DNA of 64,000 nucleotides from Frigoribacterium sp. CFBP 13712 (GCF_014842255.1 NZ_JACYVH010000001.1:600475-664474); one strand, 5' to 3'. Counted from the first letter of the stretch, positions 50,488 through 59,263 are shown. Numbers and translations are program-made. Notes: generated from the sequence alone by a model not told the origin.

Positions 50488-51324
50488 GTGACCGACTCGA
50501 CCCCGCGCCCGCCCCTGCCCGACGACATGTCGCAGGCGGTCACCGTGCGGAGAGACGACGACGTCGCGCCGAGTCTCGCCAGCCCGTGGCGTGAGGTCCG
50601 CATCGACTTCGTCGTCCCCGAATCGTCGGCGGCCGCGGCAGGGGAGGTCCGGCGGCTGCTGCCCGAACCCGAGCTGCACTGGGCGCCGGGGCTGCGACGG
50701 GGCACCCTCGCCGTGCTGCCGCACCCCGCCGCGCTGACCCGCGTGCTGCTGAGCTGGGAGTGGACCGTCGCCGCGGCGGACTTCTCGGTGCACTCGTTCG
50801 ACGACGCACCGTTCTCCGCCGACGAGAGGGCGGCACTCGAGAGCTGGCTGCGCAGCGCCGCTGCGCGCCTGCAGCTGCTCGACGGCGCGCTCGAGGCGGC
50901 CGTGGAGCGGGCCGTGACCGACGTGGCGTCCGGCAGCGACCGGAGCGCGCCTCCTGCAGGGGTCCCCGACGGGCCGGTGGTCGGAGCCGTCCTCGGCACG
51001 CGGGTCGCCGTGCCCGACGCCCGTTCGGCGCACCCGCGGGTCGACGTCGCACTGCCCGACGGGGCCGACCCGGGGTGGGAGGTCTTCGTCGACGCCGTCG
51101 ACGGCGAGCGACTCGGCTATCGCCGCACCCTCGACGACGACGGCGAGCCCTACGCGTTCAGCTATCTCGTCGCCGACCATGTCGACGACGTCTCACCCGA
51201 CGACCTCCGGCACTGGCACGATCAGCACATCCACCGGCAGCTGCTCGCCGACGACGTGCGGCAGGCCTACGTGCACCTGCTGGCGGGTCTCGACGCGCCC
51301 GCATCGGTGACGTACTCGGGCTGA
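50488..51324 (+). CDS. Hypothetical protein
   Basis: A 278-residue soluble protein with no signal peptide or membrane helix. I recognise no family. Visible features are an N-terminal segment WREVRIDFVVPESSAAAAGEV, a Trp/Pro-rich stretch (PEPELHWAPGLRRGTLAVLP), a helical middle and an acidic C-terminal half (GERLGYRRTLDDDGEPYAFSY, then HWHDQHIHRQLLADD). GTG at 50488 follows CAGAAT (50474-50479) by eight bases, which fits a leaderless promoter. A dispersed motif (50946) lies in the inter-half linker. Confidence 0.6.
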   Translation: MTDSTPRPPLPDDMSQAVTVRRDDDVAPSLASPWREVRIDFVVPESSAAAAGEVRRLLPEPELHWAPGLRRGTLAVLPHPAALTRVLLSWEWTVAAADFSVHSFDDAPFSADERAALESWLRSAAARLQLLDGALEAAVERAVTDVASGSDRSAPPAGVPDGPVVGAVLGTRVAVPDARSAHPRVDVALPDGADPGWEVFVDAVDGERLGYRRTLDDDGEPYAFSYLVADHVDDVSPDDLRHWHDQHIHRQLLADDVRQAYVHLLAGLDAPASVTYSG

Positions 51325-51381
51325 CAGCGGCCCGGCGACCCGGCGACGGACCCGACCCCGTCGATCCCGTCGGCCCCGTCG

Positions 51382-51741
51382 CTACGGGCGCTCGTCGACG
51401 ATCGCGACGAACCGGCTGCCGACGCCGGCGACCTCGCGACGGGCGAGCCCGGGCTGAGGGTCGGGGAGCTCGTCGACGCCGTGGTCGTCGCAGCTGAGCC
51501 AGGTGTAGTCGGGCCACCACTTCTTGGGCCGGGCGGCCTCGTGGAACCCGCAGACGACGCAGGCGAGGTCGACCCAGACCGGCTTGCCGGTGCGGTTGGC
51601 ACGCGACTGCACGAGCCAGGCTGGCGGCGACTTCTCGAGCTCGACCAGCTCATCGACGGTCAACCGGGCGGGGATGCCGTGCCGCTTGGCCATCTCGAGC
51701 GGGATGTCGAGTTGCAGGGCGGCGTCTCGTCGCGTGATCAC
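51382..51741 (-). CDS. Hypothetical protein with Cys/His metal-site pattern
   Basis: A 119-residue protein. The N-terminal half looks like a small helix-turn-helix-type segment (RRDAALQLDIPLEMAKRHGI and LTVDELVELEKSPPAWL). The C-terminal half has CVVCGFHEAARPKKWWPDYT and a following SCDDH, so a CxxC plus C/H pair that could bind zinc. I recognise no family. GTG at 51741 follows AAGGTGGG at seven bases. It lies upstream of, and converges with, the preceding hypothetical gene. Confidence 0.6.
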   Translation of the reverse strand: MITRRDAALQLDIPLEMAKRHGIPARLTVDELVELEKSPPAWLVQSRANRTGKPVWVDLACVVCGFHEAARPKKWWPDYTWLSCDDHGVDELPDPQPGLARREVAGVGSRFVAIVDERP

Positions 51742-51798
51742 GGCACCCACCTTAAGCGACCGACGACCGCGACGCAGCACCCGTGAGGCGGTCGGCGC

Positions 51799-52317
51799 TC
51801 AGGCGAGCACCCGCTCGAAGCAGATCGACGTCGGGATGGTCGTGATGTATGGCTCGTAGGTCGGGATCGGAGTCCAGCCGACCTTCTCGTAGAGCGCGAC
51901 GGCGTCGGGCTGACGGTCGCCCGTCTGCAGGATGAGCCGTCGAGCCCCGGCGGCGCGGCCGATCGAGTCGAGCTCGGCCATGATGAGCCGACCGATGCCC
52001 CGGCCACGACGGGCGCCGTCGACGATGACCCTCTTGACCTCCCATTCGCCGTCGCGGTCATAGAGAACGGCGTGCCCGACGGCCTCTCCGTCGTCGGCCA
52101 CGACCAGCACGGTCGCTCGGACGTTCTCGGGGTGGACCGTCAGTGCGGCGTCACGGGCCGCGGCCTTCTCGGCGGGCTCGTGGGGGTCGCGGCCGACCGA
52201 GTAGACGGCCGTCATCTCGGCGTCCATGCGGGCGCGGAGCTCGCAGGCGCGGGGGTCGTCGTAGTCGACGCGTTCGAGGTGGAGGGGAGGGAGCTCGGTA
52301 CGGGGTGCGTTCGTCAC
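51799..52317 (-). CDS. GNAT family N-acetyltransferase
   Basis: A 172-residue GNAT acetyltransferase. Motif A is VKRVIVDGARRGRGIGRLIMAEL near residue 110 (acetyl-CoA pyrophosphate loop RRGRGIG), then ARRLILQTGDRQPDAVALYEKVGW of motif B. The substrate is not known. GTG at 52317 is chosen for an AAGGAGGAG ribosome site; the longer frame extends into the motif cluster upstream and is not coding-like. It is followed by the hypothetical gene at 51382 on the same strand. Confidence 0.87.
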   Translation of the reverse strand: MTNAPRTELPPLHLERVDYDDPRACELRARMDAEMTAVYSVGRDPHEPAEKAAARDAALTVHPENVRATVLVVADDGEAVGHAVLYDRDGEWEVKRVIVDGARRGRGIGRLIMAELDSIGRAAGARRLILQTGDRQPDAVALYEKVGWTPIPTYEPYITTIPTSICFERVLA

Positions 52318-52337
52318 CCGACGATTCTCCTCCTTCT

Positions 52338-52403
52338 CGCGCCTCCTCCGTGCCGCCGAGGAGGCGCGGTTCGAGTCCGCGAGGAGGCGCGGGTCGAGCC
52401 CGC
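52338..52403. repeat. Cluster of three dispersed motifs forming a hairpin and a tandem repeat
   Basis: CGCGCCTCCTC (52338-52348) and GAGGAGGCGCG (52358-52368) are perfect inverted arms with a nine-base loop. A second 23-bp copy of the right half follows directly (52381-52403). It lies between the M23 peptidase stop and the GNAT start on the same strand. It is the densest local cluster of the motif and may terminate the M23 transcript. Confidence 0.85.
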
Positions 52404-52412
52404 GAGCGGCGA

Positions 52413-53822
52413 CTAGCGGAGGCTGACGCCTCGTGCCGACATGAACGGCACCGGGTCGGTCGAGCCGCCGTTGATGCGCGTCTCGAAGTGCAGGTGGCAA
52501 CCGGTCGAGTTGCCGGTGGAGCCGACGAGGGCGATCAGCTGACCGGCGGCGACCGACTGGCCGTTCGCGACTCGGATGCCGCCGTTGACGATGTGTCCGT
52601 AGGCGGTGCTGACGCCGCCGCCGTGGCTGATGCGGACGTAGTTGCCGTACCCGCCGTAGTAGCCGGCGTAGCTCACGGTGCCCGACGACGCGGCGTAGAT
52701 CGGGGTCGAGCAGCCCGGTGCCAGGTCGACGCCGTCGTGCAGCTTGTAGACGCCGGTGACCGGGTTGATGCGATAGCCGTAGGGGCTCGACATGTAGCCG
52801 CCGCTCGGGCGGACCCAGCCGCCACCGCCGCCACCGCCACCGCCACCGATCGAGGGGGCCGGGGTCGAGGGTCGGCTCGGCGCCGGGGCCGACGGGGTCG
52901 GGGCGCTCGGGCGGGCGGCTGCTGCGGCCTGAGCGGCTCGAGCGGCCTCGGCCGCTGCGGCGGCAGCCTGCTGCTGCTGACGCTGCAGCTCGGCGGCGAC
53001 CCGGGCGGCCTCCTCTTCGCGGGCCTTCTTCTCGGCGGCCAGACGCTGGCGCTCGGCCTCGACGCCGGCCTCGTAGTCCTGCTGGGTCTTGGCGGTGGTG
53101 TCTTGCAGCACGGCGAGCTGGGCCTGCAGGGTCGCCTCGTTCTCCTGCTGCGCGGTGACGGCGGCGAGGGCGGCGTCCGACGCGGCCTGCGCCTCCTGCA
53201 TGGAGCTCTCGGCGTCGTTCCGCAGACCGACCAGCGCCTTCTCGGCGACGGCGGCCTGATCGCTCAGCGACGCGGCGACGTTGCGGTCGGTGACCGCCTG
53301 CTCGCGGATTCCGTCGGCCTGCTCGGTGATCTTGCTCATCGCGCCGAGGCGGTAGAGCAGATCGCCGGCACCGGCCGAGTCGCCGACCAGCTGGGTCGAG
53401 ACGTCGCCGCCGCCGGTGCGGGCGAGCTGAGCCGAGACCTGACCGGCCCGCTGCTCGCTCTGGTCGGCGACCCTGTTCTGCTCGTCGACCTGCTTCTGAA
53501 GCTCAGCCAGCTTCGATGCGGCCTCGTCGGCGTCGCTCTGGGCCGCTTCGAACTCGGCGCCCTTCGCCTCGGCCTCGGCCTGGGCGTTCGCGGCGTCGCT
53601 CTGCAGCTGGCCGAGCAGCGACTGGAGCTCCCGGATCTGAGCGGCCTTGGTGTTCTCGTTCGCGACCGCGGCTCGGACGTCGTCCCAGCTCGGGTACGTC
53701 GCGGCCTTCGCCGGCGAGGCGCCCATCACCGTCCCGCTGACCACGAACGCCAGGGCGAGCAGCACCGTCAGGACGGCGGCGGGCAGGCTCCGGAGGTGGG
53801 AGGCGGACGCGGGGGAAGTCAC
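52413..53822 (-). CDS. M23 family peptidoglycan endopeptidase with coiled-coil N-terminus
   Basis: A 469-residue secreted protein. A signal peptide (about residues 12-41, ending SPAKA) is followed by a long coiled coil (50-300, EnvC/RipA-like), an Ala/Gln/Pro linker, a poly-Gly run and the M23 LytM domain. The zinc site is complete: His and Asp in LHDGVDLAPG and the HLHFE motif near the C-terminus. It should cleave peptidoglycan cross-bridges or stems, probably regulated by the coiled coil as in cell-division hydrolases. The start is GTG at 53822; no good Shine-Dalgarno is visible. Confidence 0.92.
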   Translation of the reverse strand: MTSPASASHLRSLPAAVLTVLLALAFVVSGTVMGASPAKAATYPSWDDVRAAVANENTKAAQIRELQSLLGQLQSDAANAQAEAEAKGAEFEAAQSDADEAASKLAELQKQVDEQNRVADQSEQRAGQVSAQLARTGGGDVSTQLVGDSAGAGDLLYRLGAMSKITEQADGIREQAVTDRNVAASLSDQAAVAEKALVGLRNDAESSMQEAQAASDAALAAVTAQQENEATLQAQLAVLQDTTAKTQQDYEAGVEAERQRLAAEKKAREEEAARVAAELQRQQQQAAAAAAEAARAAQAAAAARPSAPTPSAPAPSRPSTPAPSIGGGGGGGGGGWVRPSGGYMSSPYGYRINPVTGVYKLHDGVDLAPGCSTPIYAASSGTVSYAGYYGGYGNYVRISHGGGVSTAYGHIVNGGIRVANGQSVAAGQLIALVGSTGNSTGCHLHFETRINGGSTDPVPFMSARGVSLR

Positions 53823-54080
53823 GGAGGTGGAACCAATCTCGAAGTCGACACCGGTACGGGGAGGCAGGAAGCGACCGCACGAAGTCCGGGGAACCCGCTC
53901 AGCCTAAGTGCCAGACCACCGAAGGGTAAAGCCTGGGATGAATGTTGACGCAGGGCGGCCTGTCCCCAATCGGGGTGTCTCATGCGTTCACACGAGTCAC
54001 ACGAGTCACACCCGTTCGCCGAGATGTACCCCGCGGTGTCCCCGCAGCGGCACCTGGGAGGGCAGGAGGCGCGGGCCGGG
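53823..54080. other. Upstream region of the M23 peptidase gene
   Basis: A 258-base region between the M23 start and the MarR stop (both minus strand). It holds a candidate promoter reading to the M23 gene (TTTACC about 17 bases from TTAGGC near 53904), a duplicated ACACGAGTC (about 53994-54010) and a dispersed motif at 54065. I looked for a c-di-AMP riboswitch, which can precede cell-wall hydrolases in actinobacteria, and could not match its conserved blocks. Confidence 0.4.
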
Positions 54081-54539
54081 TCAGACCGTCGGGCGGCCGC
54101 TCGGCTCGTCGTCGCGGTAGGCCGAGTTGAGGCGTCCGAGCGACTCGGCGAGGGCCGCGACGTCCGCGGCCTCCCACCCCTCGAGGCGGGCGGCGAGAGC
54201 CTCGCGATTGGCCTCGATCGATCGGGCGAGGAGCGAGAGCCCGGCCTGCGTGACCGACAGCGCGCGCCCTCGTCGCGGCTCGCGGTCGTCGTCGCCCTGG
54301 ATGAGCCCGAGCTCGGCGAGGTTCGCGAGCTGCCGCGACACCGTCGACCGGTTGAGCGAGAACTCGGCCGCGAGGTCGATGGCCCGACGACCCGGCTCGG
54401 CCGCGATGACGTCGAGCAGCGAGTGCTCGACGAAGGTCAGCGGCGAGCTGCGACGACGCGCCCGGGCCACGGCCCGGCGCGAGACCAGCTCGAGCTCGGC
54501 GTAGACGTCGTCGATGCCGGTCGGTGCGGGGTCGGTCAC
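54081..54539 (-). CDS. MarR family transcriptional regulator
   Basis: A 152-residue MarR protein: helix PLTFVEHSLLDVIAAEPGRR, recognition region AIDLAAEFSLNRSTVSRQLANLAELGLI and wing GDDDREPRRGRALSVTQAG. It is divergent from the alditol oxidase gene with 55 bases between starts. Both genes show the same leaderless pattern: here TAGGCT (54546-54551, minus strand) lies six bases before the GTG at 54539. The two -10 elements face each other, so a repressor bound between them could control both. No clear palindrome is seen in this short space. Confidence 0.85.
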   Translation of the reverse strand: MTDPAPTGIDDVYAELELVSRRAVARARRRSSPLTFVEHSLLDVIAAEPGRRAIDLAAEFSLNRSTVSRQLANLAELGLIQGDDDREPRRGRALSVTQAGLSLLARSIEANREALAARLEGWEAADVAALAESLGRLNSAYRDDEPSGRPTV

Positions 54540-54594
54540 GGTCCGAGCCTAGGCCGCACGGGCGCGACTCGGATCGGGCGGGCAGACTGCGGCC

Positions 54595-55839
54595 ATGGCG
54601 ACGACGCGGAACTGGTCAGGCACCCTCACGTACTCCGCCTCGCGCATCGTCAGGCCCGAGTCCGTCGCCGAGCTGCAGGAGGCGGTGGCCGGCTCGACGC
54701 GGATCCGCGCCCTCGGCACCCGCCACTCGTTCAGCGACGTCGCCGACGGCACCGGGGTGCTCGTGTCGACCACGGCCCTCCCCCTCGACCTCGTCGTGTC
54801 CGCCGACCGCCGGTCGGCGACCGTGGGCGCGGGCGCCACGTACGGCGCCGTGGCGCAGGCGCTCGAGGCCGAGGGTCTCGCCCTCGCGAACATGGGGTCG
54901 TTGCCGCACATCTCGGTCGGCGGCGCCGTCTCGACCGGCACGCACGGCTCGGGTCGTCGGCTGCAGAGCCTCGCCGGCTCGGTCGCCGCCCTCGAGATCG
55001 TGGGCCCCGACGGTGCGATCCGCTCGGTGCGGCGCGGCGACGCGGAGTTCGCCGGCAGCGTCGTCGCGCTGGGGGCGCTGGGGGTCGTGGTCCGCATCAC
55101 CCTCGACGTCGAGCCGTCGTACCGCATGCGGCAGGACACCTTCGTGGGGCTGCCCTGGTCGAGCGTCGACGACCACCTCGTCGAGGTCATGTCGGCCGGG
55201 GCGAGCGTCTCGTTCTTCCATGAGTTCGACGACCGCATCCGCGAGGTGCTCGTGAAGTCCCGGGTGCCGGCCGATGCGCACGACGTGACGGTGCCCCGGC
55301 GGCTCTTCGGCGCCTCCCGGGCTCCGGTCGACGAGCACACCGAGGTGACGGGCGGCTCGCAGACGCCGATGGACGGCAGCGTCGGCGCGTGGCTCGACCG
55401 GCTGCCCCACTTCCGCCTCGATGCCACGCCGTCGAACGGGTCCGAGCTGCAGAGCGAGCACTTCGTCGCACTCGGCGACGGTGCGGTGGCGCTGCGGGCC
55501 GTCCAGCTGCTCGGAGACGACCTCCGCCCGCACCTGCACACCTGCGAGACCCGCACGGTCGCCGGCGACGACCTGTGGTTGAGCCCCACCCCCGTCGACA
55601 GCCTCGCCATCGCGTTCACGTGGCGGAAGCACCCCGTCGAGGTGGCGGCCCTCGTCGAGCGGGTCGAGGAGGCGCTGCGTCCCTTCGCACCGCGCCCGCA
55701 CTGGGGCAAGCTGACGTCTCTCCCGCCCGCGTCGATCGTCTCGCGGTATCCGCGGTTCGGCTCGTTCGTCGAGCTGATGCACGACGTCGACCCGGGTGGC
55801 ACGTTCCGCAGCCCCTACGTGGACCGACTGCTCGGCTAG
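54595..55839 (+). CDS. FAD-dependent alditol oxidase (AldO-like)
   Basis: A 414-residue VAO-family oxidase, closely matching Streptomyces alditol oxidase in length and order of motifs. It has the FAD-attachment His in IRALGTRHSFSDVADG, the flavin-binding NMGSLPHISVGGAVSTGTHG, ATPSNGSELQSEHFVAL, and TCETRTVAGDDLWLSP with FTWRKHP in the substrate domain. It should oxidise xylitol, sorbitol or a similar polyol at C1 with release of hydrogen peroxide; D-arabinono-lactone oxidase is a related alternative. ATG at 54595 is six bases after CAGACT (54583-54588). Its TAG overlaps the next gene's stop within CTAG. Confidence 0.9.
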   Translation: MATTRNWSGTLTYSASRIVRPESVAELQEAVAGSTRIRALGTRHSFSDVADGTGVLVSTTALPLDLVVSADRRSATVGAGATYGAVAQALEAEGLALANMGSLPHISVGGAVSTGTHGSGRRLQSLAGSVAALEIVGPDGAIRSVRRGDAEFAGSVVALGALGVVVRITLDVEPSYRMRQDTFVGLPWSSVDDHLVEVMSAGASVSFFHEFDDRIREVLVKSRVPADAHDVTVPRRLFGASRAPVDEHTEVTGGSQTPMDGSVGAWLDRLPHFRLDATPSNGSELQSEHFVALGDGAVALRAVQLLGDDLRPHLHTCETRTVAGDDLWLSPTPVDSLAIAFTWRKHPVEVAALVERVEEALRPFAPRPHWGKLTSLPPASIVSRYPRFGSFVELMHDVDPGGTFRSPYVDRLLG

Positions 55840-56489
55840 AAGCCCTCGCCGGTCGGGTCGGCGTCGGTATCGTCGTCGAGCTCGGGGCCGCCGACCGGGG
55901 CGCCCTGCCAGGCGACGAGCCGCCAGCCCGACGCCGGATCGCCCTCGAGCACGACGACACCGGTGTTCTCGAGCGGATGCTGCGCCACGAACTCGGCGGA
56001 CCCGTGCGATCGGGAGCCGCACCAGCCGCGGATCGCGGCACCGTGGCTGACCACCGCGACCGTCTCGTGACCCGAGGCGACGGCGCCCGCCACGGCGGCG
56101 TCGAAGCGGGCGAAGAACTCGTGGCCGTCTTCGGAGCCGGGCAGCCGACGGTCGAGATCGCCGGACACCCACGACACGACGGCGCCCAGGTAGTTCGACA
56201 CCGCGTCGTGATCGCTGCGCGCCTCGAGCTCGCCGGCGATCACCTCACGGAAGCCGGCGACCTCGATCGGCTCGAGGCCGAGCGCTGCGGCGAGGGGTGC
56301 CGCCGTCTCGTGCGTGCGTCGCAGCGTGCTCACGTAGAGGGCGCCGATGGACTCGTCGGCGAGCGCCGCGGGCACCGCTGCGGCCTGCCGTCGACCGAGG
56401 TCGGTGAGACCCGGGCCGGGTGCGGCGGTGCCGAGTCGGCCGACGACGTTGTCGGGGGTCTGACCGTGGCGGATGAGGAGGAGGCGCAT
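55836..56489 (-). CDS. Histidine phosphatase family protein
   Basis: A 217-residue phosphoglycerate-mutase-like phosphatase. It has MRLLLIRHGQTPDNVVGRLG, YVSTLRRTHETAAPLA, the acidic FREVIAGELEARSD and the second His in VAVVSHGAAIRGW. It is a paralogue of the gene at 25315, with the same start and spacing. The substrate is unknown. ATG at 56489 is preceded by TAGGGT seven bases upstream. It is convergent with alditol oxidase: both use TAG, read from opposite strands of the same CTAG, so the coding regions overlap by four bases. Confidence 0.87.
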   Translation of the reverse strand: MRLLLIRHGQTPDNVVGRLGTAAPGPGLTDLGRRQAAAVPAALADESIGALYVSTLRRTHETAAPLAAALGLEPIEVAGFREVIAGELEARSDHDAVSNYLGAVVSWVSGDLDRRLPGSEDGHEFFARFDAAVAGAVASGHETVAVVSHGAAIRGWCGSRSHGSAEFVAQHPLENTGVVVLEGDPASGWRLVAWQGAPVGGPELDDDTDADPTGEGF

Positions 56490-56522
56490 GCCGACCACCC
56501 TAGAGGGGGCCTCCGACACTCC

Positions 56523-57227
56523 TCAGCGGCGGTCGGTGGAGGTGGCGCCGGCCACCGCGTCGGCCGCGGCGCGCTCGCGGCGGCCCCGCAGCACGCTCCG
56601 CAGCCCGGCGATCAGGACGGGTGTCACCGAGAGCAGTACGAGCACGATCGCCCACACGTCCACGTGGTCGCGGATCAGCGGGATGCCGCCGAGCAGCGAG
56701 CCGAGCACCACCATGCCGACGGCCCACACGAAGGCGCCGACGACGTTGAAGAGGAGGAACTTCGGGTAGCGGTAGCCCGCCGTGCCCGCCGCGAGGGGCA
56801 CGTAGGTGCGGACGATCGGGACGAACCGGCCGAGGATCAACGAGACGCCGCCGTACTTGGCGAAGAACGCCTCGGCCTTCTCGAGGTGCGCCGTCTTGAG
56901 GATCCGCGCGTCGGGCGTGAACCAGCGCCGGCCGAAGCGGTTGCCGAGGAGGTACCCGACCTGGTCGCCGAGGAACGCCGCGACGAAGGCGCAGAGCGCG
57001 ATCGTCCAGACCTGAAGGCCCAGGGCCTCGTGCAGCAGCCCGGCGGTGAAGAGCAGCGAGTCGCCGGGCAGGAACGGGAACAGCACCCCCGACTCGATGA
57101 AGATCATGATCGAGATCCCGGCGAGGGCCCACGGCCCGAGCGCGGGCAGCAGCGACTCGGGGTCGAAGAGCAGGAATCCGCCCGAGGCGGCGGGCAGGGC
57201 GGAGGCGAGGAGGGAGGCGGTGGTCAC
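56523..57227 (-). CDS. DedA family membrane protein
   Basis: A 234-residue DedA/VTT-domain protein with about five helices. Family features are IMIFIESGVLFPFLPGDSLL (the Glu and Pro-Gly-Asp region), AAFLGDQVGYLLGNRFGRRW, and LILGRFVPIVRTYVPLAAG with the conserved FxPxxR motif. DedA proteins help transport lipid carriers such as undecaprenyl phosphate or phospholipids across membranes. GTG at 57227 is chosen because it opens the conserved N-terminus; no strong ribosome site is visible. It lies 33 bases upstream of the histidine phosphatase gene on the same strand. Confidence 0.88.
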   Translation of the reverse strand: MTTASLLASALPAASGGFLLFDPESLLPALGPWALAGISIMIFIESGVLFPFLPGDSLLFTAGLLHEALGLQVWTIALCAFVAAFLGDQVGYLLGNRFGRRWFTPDARILKTAHLEKAEAFFAKYGGVSLILGRFVPIVRTYVPLAAGTAGYRYPKFLLFNVVGAFVWAVGMVVLGSLLGGIPLIRDHVDVWAIVLVLLSVTPVLIAGLRSVLRGRRERAAADAVAGATSTDRR

Positions 57228-57341
57228 CGGAGGACTGTAGCGTCCGCGCCTCCGGACACCGCGCCTCCTCGTCCCTTCGGAGGACTCCCGCCCCGCCCGA
57301 TCTCGTCCGCCCGAGGGATATCGCCCGTGAGGGCCGGCTCC

Positions 57342-57347
57342 TAGGCT
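57342..57347 (+). promoter_or_regulatory. -10 element TAGGCT of the ABC transporter promoter
   Basis: TAGGCT lies 62 bases upstream of the ATP-binding protein ATG. The leader contains an inverted GGCCGCC/GGCGGCC (57361-57377) and GAGGAG close to the start. Two dispersed motifs (57245, 57260) lie upstream. Confidence 0.45.
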
Positions 57348-57409
57348 GACCTCTGGACGAGGCCGCCGCTGGCGGCCCCACGACCTGCGACAGAGGAGAC
57401 ATCCCACCG

Positions 57410-58360
57410 ATGATCGAAGCCCATGGCTTGACCAAGAGGTACGGCGCCAAGCTCGCCCTCGACGACGTGTCGTTCACCGTCAGGCCCGGTCTCGTGACCG
57501 GGTTCCTCGGACCGAACGGCGCCGGCAAATCGACCACGATGCGCATGATCGTCGGGCTCGACCGGCCGACGGCCGGCTCGGTGACGGTCAACGGCCGTCG
57601 CTACGCCGACCACACCGCACCCCTGCACGAGGTCGGCGTGCTGCTCGACGCCAAGGCCGTGCACAGCGGCCGCTCGGCGGCGGACCACCTGCTCGCCATG
57701 GCGGCGACCCACGGCATCGGCAGATCCCGCGTCAAGGAGGTCATCGCCCTGACCGGTCTCGAATCGGTGGCGAAGAAGCGCGTCGGCGGCTTCTCGCTCG
57801 GCATGGGGCAGCGCCTCGGCATCGCGGCGGCCCTGCTCGGCGACCCGGCCACGGTCATCCTCGACGAGCCCGTCAACGGCCTCGACCCCGAGGGCGTCGT
57901 CTGGGTGCGCACCCTGGCGCGGCACCTCGCGGGCGAAGGGCGCACCGTGTTCCTCTCGTCGCACCTGATGAGCGAGATGGCGCAGACCGCCGACCACCTC
58001 ATCGTCCTCGGCCGGGGCCGCGTGCTCGCCGACTCCCCCGTCAGCGACGTCATCGCCCAGGCCTCGGGCGAAGCCGTGCGCGTCCGCAGCCCGCGGGCCG
58101 ACGACCTCGTCCGACTCGCGCAGACGCACGACGTCGCCGTCACCCCCGTCGAGCCCGGCCTCGTCGAGCTGCGCGGCATCACCGCCGAGCGCGTCGGCGA
58201 ACTCGCCGCCTCGTCCGGCATCGTCCTCCACGAGCTGACCCCGCTGGTCCGCTCGCTCGAAGACGCCTACATGACCCTGACGCAAGACTCGGTCGACTAC
58301 CACGCCGGAGGCGCGCCCACCACGGCCGCGTCCCCCACCACCGAAGGGGCCCAGCGATGA
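57410..58360 (+). CDS. ABC transporter ATP-binding protein (exporter type)
   Basis: A 316-residue ATPase of the CcmA/drug-exporter class. Walker A is FLGPNGAGKSTTMRM, the signature SLGMGQRLGIAAALL, Walker B VILDEPVNGLDPEG and the H-loop SSHLMSEMAQ. It ends with a C-terminal domain of about 90 residues and a Thr/Ala-rich tail holding a dispersed motif (58307). It probably energises export of an antibiotic, lipid or peptide with the membrane protein encoded next, whose ATG overlaps its TGA. Confidence 0.9.
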   Translation: MIEAHGLTKRYGAKLALDDVSFTVRPGLVTGFLGPNGAGKSTTMRMIVGLDRPTAGSVTVNGRRYADHTAPLHEVGVLLDAKAVHSGRSAADHLLAMAATHGIGRSRVKEVIALTGLESVAKKRVGGFSLGMGQRLGIAAALLGDPATVILDEPVNGLDPEGVVWVRTLARHLAGEGRTVFLSSHLMSEMAQTADHLIVLGRGRVLADSPVSDVIAQASGEAVRVRSPRADDLVRLAQTHDVAVTPVEPGLVELRGITAERVGELAASSGIVLHELTPLVRSLEDAYMTLTQDSVDYHAGGAPTTAASPTTEGAQR

Positions 58361-59232
58361 GCACCAGCGCTCCCACCAGACAGTCCCGCCAGCGCTCGGC
58401 CGGGGGCGGGGTCACCTTCGGGGGCGTCCTGCGCTCCGAGTGGATCAAGCTCCGGAGCCTCCGCTCCACCGTGTGGTGCTTCGCCATCATCGCCGTGCTG
58501 ATCATCGGATTCGGGACGCTGTTCAGCGCCGTCGCCTCCGGCTTCGAGGGCATGGAGTCCACGCCCGAGCAGCAGCAGTCGCTCGCGGCGTCGGTCACCA
58601 CCATCGGCGTCGCCTTCGCGCAGCTGGTCGCCGCCGTGCTCGGCGCGCTGATCATCACAGGCGAGTTCGGCACCGGCATGATCCGCTCGACCTTCGCCGC
58701 CGTGCCCCGCCGCACCCCGGCGCTCATCGCGAAGCTCATCATCGTGGCCATCGGCACCTTCGTCGTCTCGGCCATCAGCCTCGCCATCACGTCGCTGCTC
58801 GCCGTGCCCCTGCTGCGCGGCGTCGACATCGAGCTCGACCTCGCCGACGGGAAGTACTGGCTCTCGATGCTCGGCGCGGCCGCCTCGGTCGCGTTCATGG
58901 CCATGATCGCGTTCGGTCTCGGCATGATCATCCGCAACAGCACGGGCGCCATCGCTGCGGCCATCGGAGTCGTCTTCGTGGTGCCGATCCTGTTCTCGAT
59001 CGCCATGGGCCTCGTCTCGGGCACCTGGGTGTACTCGCTCAACGAGTTCATCCCGCCGACCGCCGCCTCGCGGATCTACGAGTACGTGGTCGACGGCAGC
59101 TCTATGCTGACCGCTCCCGCCGTCGACGGAGCGATCCGCCTCGAGCCCTGGCAGGCGCTGCTCGTGCTCGTCGGCTGGGTCGTGGCGCTGTTCGCGGCCG
59201 GGCTCGCCCTCGTCAAGCGCCGCGACGTCTGA
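58357..59232 (+). CDS. ABC transporter permease (ABC-2 type)
   Basis: A 291-residue ABC-2-type permease with six helices. The N-terminal FGGVLRSEWIKLRSLRSTVW is typical of this class, followed by a large external loop and helices such as LVAAVLGALIITGEFGTGMIRSTF. The last helix ends with a basic KRRDV. It works with the upstream ATPase; the pair resembles small-molecule or lantibiotic exporters, but no substrate gene is nearby. The ATG overlaps the ATPase stop. A dispersed motif lies 11 bases after the stop, then a long inverted repeat. Confidence 0.88.
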   Translation: MSTSAPTRQSRQRSAGGGVTFGGVLRSEWIKLRSLRSTVWCFAIIAVLIIGFGTLFSAVASGFEGMESTPEQQQSLAASVTTIGVAFAQLVAAVLGALIITGEFGTGMIRSTFAAVPRRTPALIAKLIIVAIGTFVVSAISLAITSLLAVPLLRGVDIELDLADGKYWLSMLGAAASVAFMAMIAFGLGMIIRNSTGAIAAAIGVVFVVPILFSIAMGLVSGTWVYSLNEFIPPTAASRIYEYVVDGSSMLTAPAVDGAIRLEPWQALLVLVGWVVALFAAGLALVKRRDV

Positions 59233-59263
59233 CCCACCCGCACCGCGCCTCCTCGGCGCTCTG

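Noticed and set aside
52338-52403. Dispersed motif as a ribosome-binding site
   Set aside because: GAGGAGG resembles a Shine-Dalgarno, but copies occur in both orientations, inside genes and after stops, usually without a start codon at proper spacing.
53823-54080. c-di-AMP (ydaO) riboswitch upstream of the M23 peptidase
   Set aside because: Expected from actinobacterial precedent, but I could not match the conserved blocks in order.
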